Shown: positions 6,910 to 12,945, counted from the first letter of the stretch. The stretch is DNA of 12,945 nt from Alphaproteobacteria bacterium (GCA_016869775.1 VGDJ01000025.1:1-12945), one strand, 5' to 3'. Numbers and translations: made by a program. The notes: a model not told the origin generated them from the letters alone.

Positions 6910-7671
6910 ATGAGCACCTTTGAAATTTACCAACAAAACATTCGTCAAGATTGCTTCAAAACCACTAATTTTAATCGTCAAATTGATTTATTAATTTATC
7001 ATCATTTACAAGCAAATTCAATTGAAGAAACCATTGAATCTCTTGAACATCATGGTGTTAGCGCCCACTACTTAATTGATAAGAATGGCCAAATTGTTCA
7101 AATTGTGAATGATGAGAATATAGCTTTTCATGCGGGAGTGAGTTTTTGGGATGGATTTGAAAATTTAAATTTAAATTCTCTTGGCATTGAAATGATAAAT
7201 TCTTCACCATTTGAAAATTATTTCAGTGATCATCAAATTAGTTCGGCTATAGATTTAGGAAATTATTTAATCGACAAATATCAAATAAAATCTAGATATG
7301 TCCTTGGACATTCTGATATAGCTTATAACGCCCAGAACGGTTTATTGGATCGCAAACAAGATCCGTCTCATTTATTTGACTGGGAAACTTTGTCTTTAAA
7401 TGGAGTTGGATTTTATCCAGAAAGCACCAGTGGCGACGAAACCCTGTTATTTGAACTTGGAGATAAGGATAATGAAATTAAAATTATAAAACAAAAACTT
7501 GGTTTTTTTGGTTATAAAATTTCAGAAATAAATAATGATTTTGATAACGAAATGCAGTGTTTAGCTAGAGTTTTTAATCGCCATTTCAATAATAAAATCG
7601 ATCCAAGAAATATGAATTTATGGCTTCTAAGTTCAAATCAAGCTTTGGATAATTTAATAAAATTGATCTAA
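6910..7671 (+). CDS. N-acetylmuramoyl-L-alanine amidase (AmpD/AmiD type)
   Basis: The enzyme cleaves the amide between N-acetylmuramic acid and the stem peptide, in cell-wall turnover or recycling. The Amidase_2 domain covers about residues 15-165. Probable zinc ligands are H31 (IYHH), H134 (LGHSD) and D151 (RKQDP), with E94 in LGIEMIN and the family's SAHYLIDKNG and FHAGVSFW segments. Between H134 and D151 there are 17 positions, about seven more than in AmpD, so a small loop is inserted beside the active site. Residues about 180-250 look like a peptidoglycan-binding-type helical domain, as in AmiD. There is no signal peptide, favouring a cytosolic recycling role. I chose ATG 6910 over the in-frame TTG at 6904. 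Its stop overlaps that of convergent comF by four bases. Confidence 0.88.
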   Translation: MSTFEIYQQNIRQDCFKTTNFNRQIDLLIYHHLQANSIEETIESLEHHGVSAHYLIDKNGQIVQIVNDENIAFHAGVSFWDGFENLNLNSLGIEMINSSPFENYFSDHQISSAIDLGNYLIDKYQIKSRYVLGHSDIAYNAQNGLLDRKQDPSHLFDWETLSLNGVGFYPESTSGDETLLFELGDKDNEIKIIKQKLGFFGYKISEINNDFDNEMQCLARVFNRHFNNKIDPRNMNLWLLSSNQALDNLIKLI

Positions 7672-8381
7672 GAAAAAATTGTTTTTGCGATTGTTAAAAC
7701 TTTTACTTTTTTAGCACCATTTTTCTTTAGAACCCTAGAAACTGAGTTAATGGTAGTTGAAGTTGTAATTACATCATCAATTAACAAAATATTTTTTCCA
7801 TTAATTTTATCTCGGTATTTTGGGTTTAAAATAAAGGCTCTTTTAAGATTTCTGATACGTTTTTTTTGACTTAACTTTACTTGCGACTGTTGTTCTTTGA
7901 CCCTAATAATTAAATCAGAAACAGTTTTTTGAGAATTTATATGCTTAGCAATCAAGATGGACTGATTAAATTTACGAATTTTAAGTTTATTTTTATGGAG
8001 CGGAACTGCGCAAATAATATCACAATCATCGATAAAATTTTGCGCTTTACTAACTAAAATTTTGGCAAATATTTTAGCCAAATGAGTTTGATCTCGGTAT
8101 TTATAATTAGCGATAGCATTACCTATAACATCATTATATCTGTAAATTGAGATTGTTTCGTCAAAAAAAGGAGTTTTTTTTAAACAATTTGCACAAATTT
8201 TTGACATTTCGCCTAGGCTAAATTCAAAAGGATGCGAACAAATCTCACATCGAGGTGAATTTATAAATTCTAAATTAGGCCAACATTTAGCGCAAAAAGT
8301 TGCGTCATGACTAACAATTTCTTGGCAAGAAATACATTTATTGGGAAACAATAATTGCAAAATATTTTGGATAATTTTCAT
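7668..8381 (-). CDS. comF: ComF family protein (zinc finger plus phosphoribosyltransferase fold)
   Basis: The 237-residue protein has four CxxC pairs: C16/C19, C30/C33, C45/C48 and C63/C66. These form the N-terminal zinc-binding part, followed by a phosphoribosyltransferase-type domain whose PRPP-loop is LLIDDVITTSTTI near residues 199-211. The loop has Ser where most homologues have Gly (TTG). ComF/GntX proteins are linked to DNA uptake in competent bacteria, and in some to processing of imported single-stranded DNA; the biochemical reaction is uncertain. No other competence gene is visible here. Its start codon overlaps the divergent methyltransferase start in a single CATG. Family assignment is very secure; participation in transformation is not shown. 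Confidence 0.93.
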   Translation of the reverse strand: MKIIQNILQLLFPNKCISCQEIVSHDATFCAKCWPNLEFINSPRCEICSHPFEFSLGEMSKICANCLKKTPFFDETISIYRYNDVIGNAIANYKYRDQTHLAKIFAKILVSKAQNFIDDCDIICAVPLHKNKLKIRKFNQSILIAKHINSQKTVSDLIIRVKEQQSQVKLSQKKRIRNLKRAFILNPKYRDKINGKNILLIDDVITTSTTINSVSRVLKKNGAKKVKVLTIAKTIFS

Positions 8382-9132
8382 GGTGAATTTTGATATTTTT
8401 GACCGACAACTTTTACTTTATAATCGCAATCGTTATCGGGGTTTAAGCGAAGATTATAATTTTTTATATTTGAAATGTGCAAATATTATTTTAGAAAATA
8501 TAGAAATTCAAAATCGTGACTTTGATAATATTTTTGAAATCAACTCTAGATCTAATTTTTTTAGAGACTTTTTTGCACAAAAAAATTTTAACTCGTGCAA
8601 TTTTGAAGAAATTTGCAATGAAGAATCAATTGATTTTGGCGAAAATAAGTATGATTTAATAATCAATAATTTCGATATTCATTTTATTAATAATGTGCCG
8701 AAATTCTTTAAAATTATAAAAAAATCTCTTAGACCAAAAGGATTATTTATAGCTAGTTTTATTGGCGATGAAAATCTTCCTGAGCTACGAAAATCAATGT
8801 TTTATGCTGAAAATGAAATTTATAAAGGCTCGTCAAGTCGATTACCGCCAACTATAGATATTAAATCATCAGCGAGATTGCTAGCTAATGCAGGATTTAA
8901 AAATTCTATTGCCGATCTTGAAAAAATTACTATAGATTACGAATCACCCCTTAATCTTCTAAAAGATATAAAATATAGTGGACAGGGCAATATAATGAAG
9001 GTTAGAAGTCGAAAATTTTTTACTAAAAAACTTTTAAAAAAACTTTTCGAAGAATATCAAAAATTTTATAACCCACATTCAAAGGCTTTTCCAGCAACTT
9101 TTAGTATTATAACATTGTCTGGAGAGGCTTAA
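8380..9132 (+). CDS. Methyltransferase-fold protein, NDUFAF5/BioC-like, with degenerate SAM motif
   Basis: The 250-residue protein follows the alphaproteobacterial NDUFAF5-like pattern. It starts with IFDRQLLLYNRNRYR (6-20), then YDLIINNFDIHFINNVP (91-107), SLRPKGLFIASFIGDENLPELR (split over 116-137), AGFKNSIADLEKITIDY, and ends with PATFSIITLSG (238-248). Mitochondrial NDUFAF5 acts on a complex I subunit (hydroxylation of an Arg in NDUFS7); the relatives are class I SAM-fold proteins. Motif I, normally a Gly-rich D-x-G-x-G loop, reads here as NIFEINSRSNF (50-60) without a single Gly, so normal SAM binding is doubtful. I take ATG 8380 because upstream in-frame codons lie in antisense comF; GTG 8383 is also possible. 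The gene overlaps divergent comF by two bases and is 80 bases upstream of miaB. Confidence 0.8.
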   Translation: MVNFDIFDRQLLLYNRNRYRGLSEDYNFLYLKCANIILENIEIQNRDFDNIFEINSRSNFFRDFFAQKNFNSCNFEEICNEESIDFGENKYDLIINNFDIHFINNVPKFFKIIKKSLRPKGLFIASFIGDENLPELRKSMFYAENEIYKGSSSRLPPTIDIKSSARLLANAGFKNSIADLEKITIDYESPLNLLKDIKYSGQGNIMKVRSRKFFTKKLLKKLFEEYQKFYNPHSKAFPATFSIITLSGEA

Positions 9133-9168
9133 TTAAATGCTTGAGAAAATTGGTTTTTTGTTAGAATA

Positions 9169-9197
9169 TTGTTAATTAGAAACAAATTAAATCTAAT
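9169..9197 (+). promoter_or_regulatory. Possible miaB promoter
   Basis: TTGTTA (9169-9174) and TCTAAT (9192-9197) are separated by 17 bases, matching 4 of 6 and 5 of 6 positions of the sigma70 consensus. Transcription would start about nine bases before the miaB ATG, leaving almost no leader. That fits the absence of a Shine-Dalgarno site. Confidence 0.35.
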
Positions 9198-9212
9198 AAA
9201 TTTTAATAAAAA

Positions 9213-10619
9213 ATGACTAAAAAAATTCACATTAAAACATATGGTTGTCAGATGAATGTATATGATTCTGACAGAATGCAAGACTTAATGAATTCAGTTG
9301 GTTACGAAAACTCCGATAATGTTGATGATTCAGATATTGTCATTATCAACACTTGTCATATTCGCGAAAAAGCCTCAGAAAAACTATTTTCAGATTTAGG
9401 TCGAATCAAACCTTATAAAGAAAAAATGCATGAAAATGGTAAGCAGATGATTGTCGCGGTTGCGGGTTGCGTTGCTCAAGCCGAAGGGCAGGAAATATTT
9501 AAAAGATCAAATGTAGTCGATATTATTGTTGGACCAGAAAGTTACCAAACATTACCTGATTTAGTTGGAAAAGTTATTCGAGATAAGTCTAGGCAAATCA
9601 ATCTTGATTTTAAACCTAATAATAAATTTGACACTCTTCCCTTGAACAAAGCTGGGGTAGGGGCAAGCGCATTTGTAACAGTTCAAGAAGGTTGTGATAA
9701 ATTTTGTTCTTTTTGTGTAGTTCCATACACAAGAGGAGCCGAATATTCCCGAGATGTCAAAAAAGTTTTATACGAAATTAATGGTCTTGTTGACAAAGGT
9801 GTTAGTGAAATTTATTTACTCGGTCAAAACGTTAATGCTTATCACGGAATTGGTTATGATAATAATCCAACTAATTTAGCAAGACTGATTGAAGAAATTG
9901 CTAAAATTCCCGAAATTAAACGAATTAGGTATACGACATCTCATCCTCTTGATATGAACGATGATCTAATAAATGCTCATCGCGATATAGAAAAATTAAT
10001 GCCATTCTTGCATTTACCAATTCAATCGGGATCAAATTCGGTTCTCAAGGCAATGAATAGAAAGCACTCAAGGCAAGATTATTTTAAAATTATTGAAAAG
10101 CTCAGAAAGGTTAGACCAGACATGGGTTTATCATCAGATTTTATAGTTGGATTTCCTAACGAAAGTGAGAAAGATTTTTACGACACAATTGATCTTGTTG
10201 AAAAAATTGGCTTCACACAATGTTATTCATTTAAATATTCTCCAAGACAAGGAACTCCATCAGCTGATAGCAATAATCAAGTTGCCGAAAATATTAAGGA
10301 TGAAAGGCTTGCCATACTCCAAAAACTTCTTACCAATCAACAAATTGAATTTAATTTAAAATTTGAAAAAACCACGATGCCAGTCTTATTTGAAAAAGAA
10401 GCACCCAAATCTAACAAAAAAAGTAAAGATAAAAACCAATATGAAAAAACTGAAATTTTAGGAAAAACTCAAATTTGGGGAAAAAGTCCATGGCTTCAAT
10501 CTGTTGTTGTTGAACTCAAACATGACGAAGATGGTGCTCAAATTATTAATAAAATAAAAAATGTAGAAATTATTAAATCTCGACCAAGTAGTTTAATGGC
10601 AAAATTAATTAAAGATTAG
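9213..10619 (+). CDS. miaB: tRNA-2-methylthio-N6-dimethylallyladenosine synthase
   Basis: MiaB is a radical-SAM enzyme that adds a methylthio group to i6A37 of tRNAs reading UNN codons. The N-terminal cluster cysteines C12 (YGCQMN), C48 (NTCHIRE) and C86 (AGCVAQ) and the radical-SAM triad C161/C165/C168 (GCDKFCSFC) are all present, followed by VVPYTRG. Later family segments include LLGQNVNAY, HLPIQSGSNSVLKAMNR and DFIVGFPNE. The C-terminal TRAM domain, which binds tRNA, contains a Lys-rich insertion (about residues 397-413) compared with typical MiaB. At 468 residues it is slightly longer than the usual 440-450. Just downstream lies tRNA-Leu(CAA), a predicted substrate. Confidence is very high. 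Confidence 0.97.
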   Translation: MTKKIHIKTYGCQMNVYDSDRMQDLMNSVGYENSDNVDDSDIVIINTCHIREKASEKLFSDLGRIKPYKEKMHENGKQMIVAVAGCVAQAEGQEIFKRSNVVDIIVGPESYQTLPDLVGKVIRDKSRQINLDFKPNNKFDTLPLNKAGVGASAFVTVQEGCDKFCSFCVVPYTRGAEYSRDVKKVLYEINGLVDKGVSEIYLLGQNVNAYHGIGYDNNPTNLARLIEEIAKIPEIKRIRYTTSHPLDMNDDLINAHRDIEKLMPFLHLPIQSGSNSVLKAMNRKHSRQDYFKIIEKLRKVRPDMGLSSDFIVGFPNESEKDFYDTIDLVEKIGFTQCYSFKYSPRQGTPSADSNNQVAENIKDERLAILQKLLTNQQIEFNLKFEKTTMPVLFEKEAPKSNKKSKDKNQYEKTEILGKTQIWGKSPWLQSVVVELKHDEDGAQIINKIKNVEIIKSRPSSLMAKLIKD

Positions 10620-10636
10620 AGATAATTTAATTATCT
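10620..10636. repeat. Palindrome directly after miaB
   Basis: AGATAATT and AATTATCT are perfect reverse complements around a single T, beginning one base after the miaB stop. As RNA this would give a 6-bp stem with a 5-base loop. No T-run follows, so it is not a standard terminator, but it could mark or protect the miaB mRNA 3' end. Confidence 0.35.
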
Positions 10637-10717
10637 GTATCAAACGCATAAGACACATTATGTAAACTTAATGTAACAAATCTATTTACTAGCTCTTTAT
10701 ACTTTATAAATATATTT

Positions 10718-10747
10718 TTGACATTTAACAATCTTAAATGTTATATT
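10718..10747 (+). promoter_or_regulatory. Sigma70-type promoter of tRNA-Leu
   Basis: A perfect -35 TTGACA (10718-10723) is followed after 18 bases by TATATT (10742-10747), five of six positions of the -10 consensus. The predicted start is about 10754, some nine bases before the mature tRNA 5' end. This is the best promoter match in the window, as expected for a stable RNA gene. Confidence 0.7.
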
Positions 10748-10762
10748 TTTTAAAATTTACAG

Positions 10763-10850
10763 GCCTCCGTGGCGGAATTGGTAGACGCGATAGACTCAAA
10801 ATCTATTGCCCATTGCGGGTGTGTCAGTTCGAGTCTGACCGGAGGTACCA
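10763..10850 (+). tRNA. tRNA-Leu(CAA)
   Basis: An 88-base class II tRNA. The acceptor stem GCCTCCG (10763-10769) pairs with CGGAGGT (10840-10846), with a G-U closing pair. The anticodon stem ATAGA (10790-10794) pairs with TCTAT (10802-10806) around the loop CTCAAAA, giving anticodon CAA (10797-10799), which reads UUG. A long variable arm with a CCC/GGG stem follows. The T arm is GTCAG-TTCGAGT-CTGAC (10823-10839), and the 3' CCA is encoded (10848-10850). A36-A37-A38 matches the MiaA recognition run, so A37 should carry ms2i6A. The long variable arm together with the anticodon settles the leucine identity. Confidence 0.96.
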
Positions 10851-10901
10851 TTATTTATTAAACGTCTTTGGTTTACATTCATAAATTTGTCTTTGTTTTT
10901 T

Positions 10902-10921
10902 GCTTTATTTCGCTTTATTTC
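10902..10921. repeat. Two tandem copies of a 10-base repeat
   Basis: GCTTTATTTC occurs twice in direct succession, 51 bases after the tRNA. It may be a small slippage-prone repeat; no function is evident. Confidence 0.45.
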
Positions 10922-11030
10922 CGGAGATTTGATTATACTTTTTTTTGCAATTTTTTTTAAACATCTTTTACTAAATTATAATTTTTTTTAATATTTGTTT
11001 AAAATATTCTGCAATTATTTTTTCATTATT

Positions 11031-11099
11031 TTGATATAGACCTATCAAATGTTGATTATTTGATTTTCTGCAAATCACATTTTTATTATTCTATCAAAT
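11031..11099. promoter_or_regulatory. Clustered ATCAAAT repeats upstream of uppP (possible operator)
   Basis: ATCAAAT (11044-11050) and ATTTGAT (11058-11064) form a perfect 7-bp inverted repeat with a 7-base spacer. A third ATCAAAT lies at 11093-11099, 17 bases before the GTG start. An overlapping shorter pair, TTGATA (11031-11036) and TATCAA (11043-11048), shares bases with the first arm. The arrangement could bind a dimeric regulator or fold in the leader RNA. In DNA this AT-rich it may be fortuitous. Confidence 0.3.
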
Positions 11100-11115
11100 C
11101 TAATCACTTTATTTT

Positions 11116-11913
11116 GTGCTTGATTTATTACCATTTTGTAAAGCTGTTTTACTTGGAATTATTGAGGGTTTAACTGAGTTTATTCCAGTTTCCTCGACTG
11201 CCCATCTAATATTTTTTTCACAAATATTAAACTTTGACAATATTAAAAATAATGTCTTTGAAATTGCCATTCAAATCGGTGGAATTTCTGCAATTGCAGT
11301 GATTTATTATCAAAAATTTAATGAAATTTTTCTTAAATTTTACCACAAAAAAAATCAGATCTTTATTGACAACATATCTTTGGCATTCATCCCAGCTGTT
11401 ATTATTGGATTCCTTTGTCATGATTTCATTAAGAAATTTCTATTTTCAAATTTAACGATTTCTATTTCTTTGATTTCGGGTGGAATCGTCATAATTTTGG
11501 TCGAAAAATTTCATAAAAAATTTACAATTAATGAAATCGATTCAATTAAAAAACCAACAGCATTTCTAATTGGAATATTTCAATGTTTAGCTATGATTCC
11601 CGGTGTTTCAAGATCTGGAGCTACAATAATTGGAGCAATGATATGCGGAATCAATCGCAAGGTTGCGACTGAGTTTTCATTTTTCTTAGCTGTGCCAACA
11701 ATTGGATCGGCCTGCGTTTATGACACATATAAAAATTTTGATAGGTTGAGTTTTGAAGATTTTGAATTAATTGTAGTTGGAATTGCCTCTTCATTTATAT
11801 CTTCGCTAATTGTAATAAAATGGCTAATTAAGTTTGTTAGTCATAATAATTTTAATGTTTTTGGGTACTACAGAATCATTATTGGCTTATTAATCTTAGT
11901 CTTATTTTCATAA
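11116..11913 (+). CDS. uppP: Undecaprenyl-diphosphatase (BacA/UppP)
   Basis: UppP removes a phosphate from undecaprenyl pyrophosphate at the inner membrane, regenerating the lipid carrier for peptidoglycan and other surface polymers. The family's two signatures are intact: GIIEGLTEFIPVSSTAH (E17, E21, S27, H30) and PGVSRSGAT (R166), followed by the GAM...EFSFFLAVP segment. Several hydrophobic helices span the 265 residues, the normal length. The first motif carries Ala29 where most homologues have Gly, a small change. The GTG start at 11116 places the first motif at the same numbering as in E. coli BacA, supporting it; no Shine-Dalgarno is seen. The dnaE-like frame begins two bases after the stop, so the two are likely co-transcribed. 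Confidence is very high. Confidence 0.95.
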   Translation: MLDLLPFCKAVLLGIIEGLTEFIPVSSTAHLIFFSQILNFDNIKNNVFEIAIQIGGISAIAVIYYQKFNEIFLKFYHKKNQIFIDNISLAFIPAVIIGFLCHDFIKKFLFSNLTISISLISGGIVIILVEKFHKKFTINEIDSIKKPTAFLIGIFQCLAMIPGVSRSGATIIGAMICGINRKVATEFSFFLAVPTIGSACVYDTYKNFDRLSFEDFELIVVGIASSFISSLIVIKWLIKFVSHNNFNVFGYYRIIIGLLILVLFS

Positions 11914-11915
11914 AA

Positions 11916-12945
11916 ATGAATGATAATAATCCTCAATCCAATAAGAATATATATGCTATTCGGTTTGGCCTTGGCGCAATCAAAGCTGTTGGTTACAACA
12001 TGATGTTTGAGGCGGTTAGAGAAAGAGAAGAAAATGGACAATATTGCGATATTTATAATTTTTGTAAAAGATCTGACACAAAATCAATAAACAAAAAATC
12101 AATCGAAGCTCTGGCAAAATCTGGAGCGCTTGATGGTATATGTAAAAATCGTCGCCAAGTTTCCGAATCATTTGAAATTTTATCAAATTATGCAAACGAA
12201 GCCAAAGAAGAAGCTAACTCCAACCAAATGAATTTGTTCGGGGGATTACCAGAAATTAACTCCCTACCCGTATTAAAATCAACCGTTGATTGGAATAAAA
12301 AACAAAAACTTAAATCTGAATTTGAGGCTTTTGGCTTTTTTTTAAATGAGCACCCTATCGACGACAAAATAAATGATTTAAAACTTAGGGGCGTAGTTTT
12401 TTCTTATAGGATCGAAGAAGATTCATTAGAGGATAATTCTATCATTAAAATGGCCGGAGTTGTCGCTTCAAGCAAACACCGCTCTGGCTCAAGAGGGCGT
12501 TTTGCATATTTGAATATTTCTGATCCTTATGGAATCTTCGAAGCTACTATTTTTGATGAAGCTTTAATTACCGCTAGTAGAGACTTACTTGAAGATGGAT
12601 GTGAAATAGTTGTTGAGTGTTTAATTAGAAAAGACGATGGCGGGACAAGAATTATGATAAAAGCAGTTCATCCTCTCGAAAGTTTTATACTTGAAAATCA
12701 ACCTTCTTCAAAAGAATTTGAGGACATAAAAAAATTACCAGTTCGTAAAAATTTGAATTTTAATCAATCAAATAAATCAATTAAGAAAGATTTCGATAAT
12801 TATCAAAACAACAAACCAAATATTCTTCCTAAGTTTGTCGATAATTCATTTAAAAATCAAACTAGCAAACAAAGTTTTGAATCTAAAATTTCAAAAGATT
12901 CTGAAAAAATTGAAACAAATCCAGAATTTTTAATAAAAAATTTGG
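11916..12945 (+). CDS. dnaE: DNA polymerase III alpha C-terminal module without the polymerase domain (cut by right edge)
   Basis: The frame opens with ATG two bases after uppP and stays open for 343 codons to the right edge. Residues 14-73 (IRFGLGAIKAVG ... EALAKSGALD) are the DnaE helix-hairpin-helix region. NQMNLF (103-108) matches the internal beta-clamp-binding motif, and FEAFGFFLNEHP (136-147) is a conserved DnaE block. Residues about 174-255 (MAGVVASS, GRFAYLNISDPYG, RDLLEDG) form the OB fold. The sequence looks like replicative DnaE1 rather than ImuC/DnaE2. From about 260 a Lys/Asn/Ser-rich, probably disordered tail continues to the edge. The roughly 800 residues that normally precede, including the PHP domain and catalytic aspartates, are absent: uppP occupies that DNA. 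No split-intein C-part is present. It could be a separately encoded half of a split polymerase, a partial duplicate, or a misjoin. Homology is secure; function as a subunit is inference. Confidence 0.85.
   Translation, partial: MNDNNPQSNKNIYAIRFGLGAIKAVGYNMMFEAVREREENGQYCDIYNFCKRSDTKSINKKSIEALAKSGALDGICKNRRQVSESFEILSNYANEAKEEANSNQMNLFGGLPEINSLPVLKSTVDWNKKQKLKSEFEAFGFFLNEHPIDDKINDLKLRGVVFSYRIEEDSLEDNSIIKMAGVVASSKHRSGSRGRFAYLNISDPYGIFEATIFDEALITASRDLLEDGCEIVVECLIRKDDGGTRIMIKAVHPLESFILENQPSSKEFEDIKKLPVRKNLNFNQSNKSIKKDFDNYQNNKPNILPKFVDNSFKNQTSKQSFESKISKDSEKIETNPEFLIKNL

Larger units (their letters stand above)
10851..11115. other. AT-rich intergenic region between tRNA-Leu and uppP
   Basis: I see no gene in these 265 bases. 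It holds a tandem repeat of GCTTTATTTC (10902-10911 and 10912-10921) and a set of ATCAAAT/ATTTGAT elements just before uppP, listed separately. There is no GC-rich hairpin with a T-run, so no recognisable intrinsic terminator for the tRNA. Confidence 0.6.

Noticed and set aside
10620..10640. Intrinsic terminator after miaB
   Set aside because: The palindrome is AT-only apart from two pairs and lacks a following T-run.
10835..10926. Integration site at the tRNA-Leu 3' end
   Set aside because: Only a 6-base CCGGAG match recurs downstream (about 10920). No integrase gene or longer duplication of the tRNA end is visible.
11116..11915. Possibility that the missing dnaE N-terminal part lies upstream in another frame (simple frameshift)
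   Set aside because: The DNA directly upstream encodes a complete, well-conserved uppP, so no frameshift restores a longer dnaE.
11916..11957. Split-intein C-terminal part in front of the dnaE fragment, as in cyanobacteria
   Set aside because: Only about a dozen polar residues precede the DnaE homology. There is no intein C-part and no Asn-Cys/Ser junction of the expected kind.
1..12945. CRISPR arrays, insertion sequences or transposases
   Set aside because: I saw no regularly spaced repeats, terminal inverted repeats or transposase-like proteins.

Overview
The window reads as chromosomal DNA of an AT-rich (roughly 70% A+T by eye), gene-dense alphaproteobacterium, most likely a Rickettsiales-type or other host-associated lineage. 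Three features point there: a VirB6-like type IV secretion protein with the rickettsial-style CIEADDFG N-terminus, an SDHAF4/DUF1674 protein, and a methyltransferase resembling the alphaproteobacterial/mitochondrial NDUFAF5 family. Genes are packed tightly, start and stop codons overlap, and Shine-Dalgarno sequences are mostly absent.

Layout. Positions 1-553 (minus) hold the 5' part of a virB6-family gene that runs off the left edge and has no ATG start. Positions 740-2201 (minus) hold an ELM1-family protein gene overlapping coaD (CoA biosynthesis). Positions 2328-2792 (plus) hold rlmH (23S rRNA methylation). Positions 2789-6833 (minus) form a likely operon transcribed maeB (malic enzyme with a phosphotransacetylase-like domain), a glycine-rich protein of unknown function, an SDHAF4-like succinate dehydrogenase assembly factor, and a metallo-beta-lactamase-fold lipoprotein. 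Positions 6910-7671 (plus) hold an N-acetylmuramoyl-L-alanine amidase. Positions 7668-8381 (minus) hold comF, and 8380-9132 (plus) a degenerate NDUFAF5-like methyltransferase; the start codons of these two overlap in one CATG. Positions 9213-10619 hold miaB, 10763-10850 a tRNA-Leu(CAA) with a clear sigma70-type promoter, 11116-11913 uppP, and 11916 to the right edge a DNA polymerase III alpha C-terminal module with no polymerase domain in front of it.

How the genes connect. maeB, SDHAF4 and the NDUFAF5-like gene all touch central carbon or respiratory metabolism. uppP and the amidase act on peptidoglycan lipid carrier and cell-wall turnover. miaB, rlmH and tRNA-Leu serve translation; the tRNA carries the A36-A37-A38 run that MiaA/MiaB modify.

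The most unusual item is the detached dnaE C-terminal part: an intact reading frame with an ATG placed just before the helix-hairpin-helix region, a beta-clamp-binding motif and an OB fold, directly behind uppP. It may be half of a split replicative polymerase, a partial duplication, or an assembly or rearrangement product. The window alone cannot separate these.
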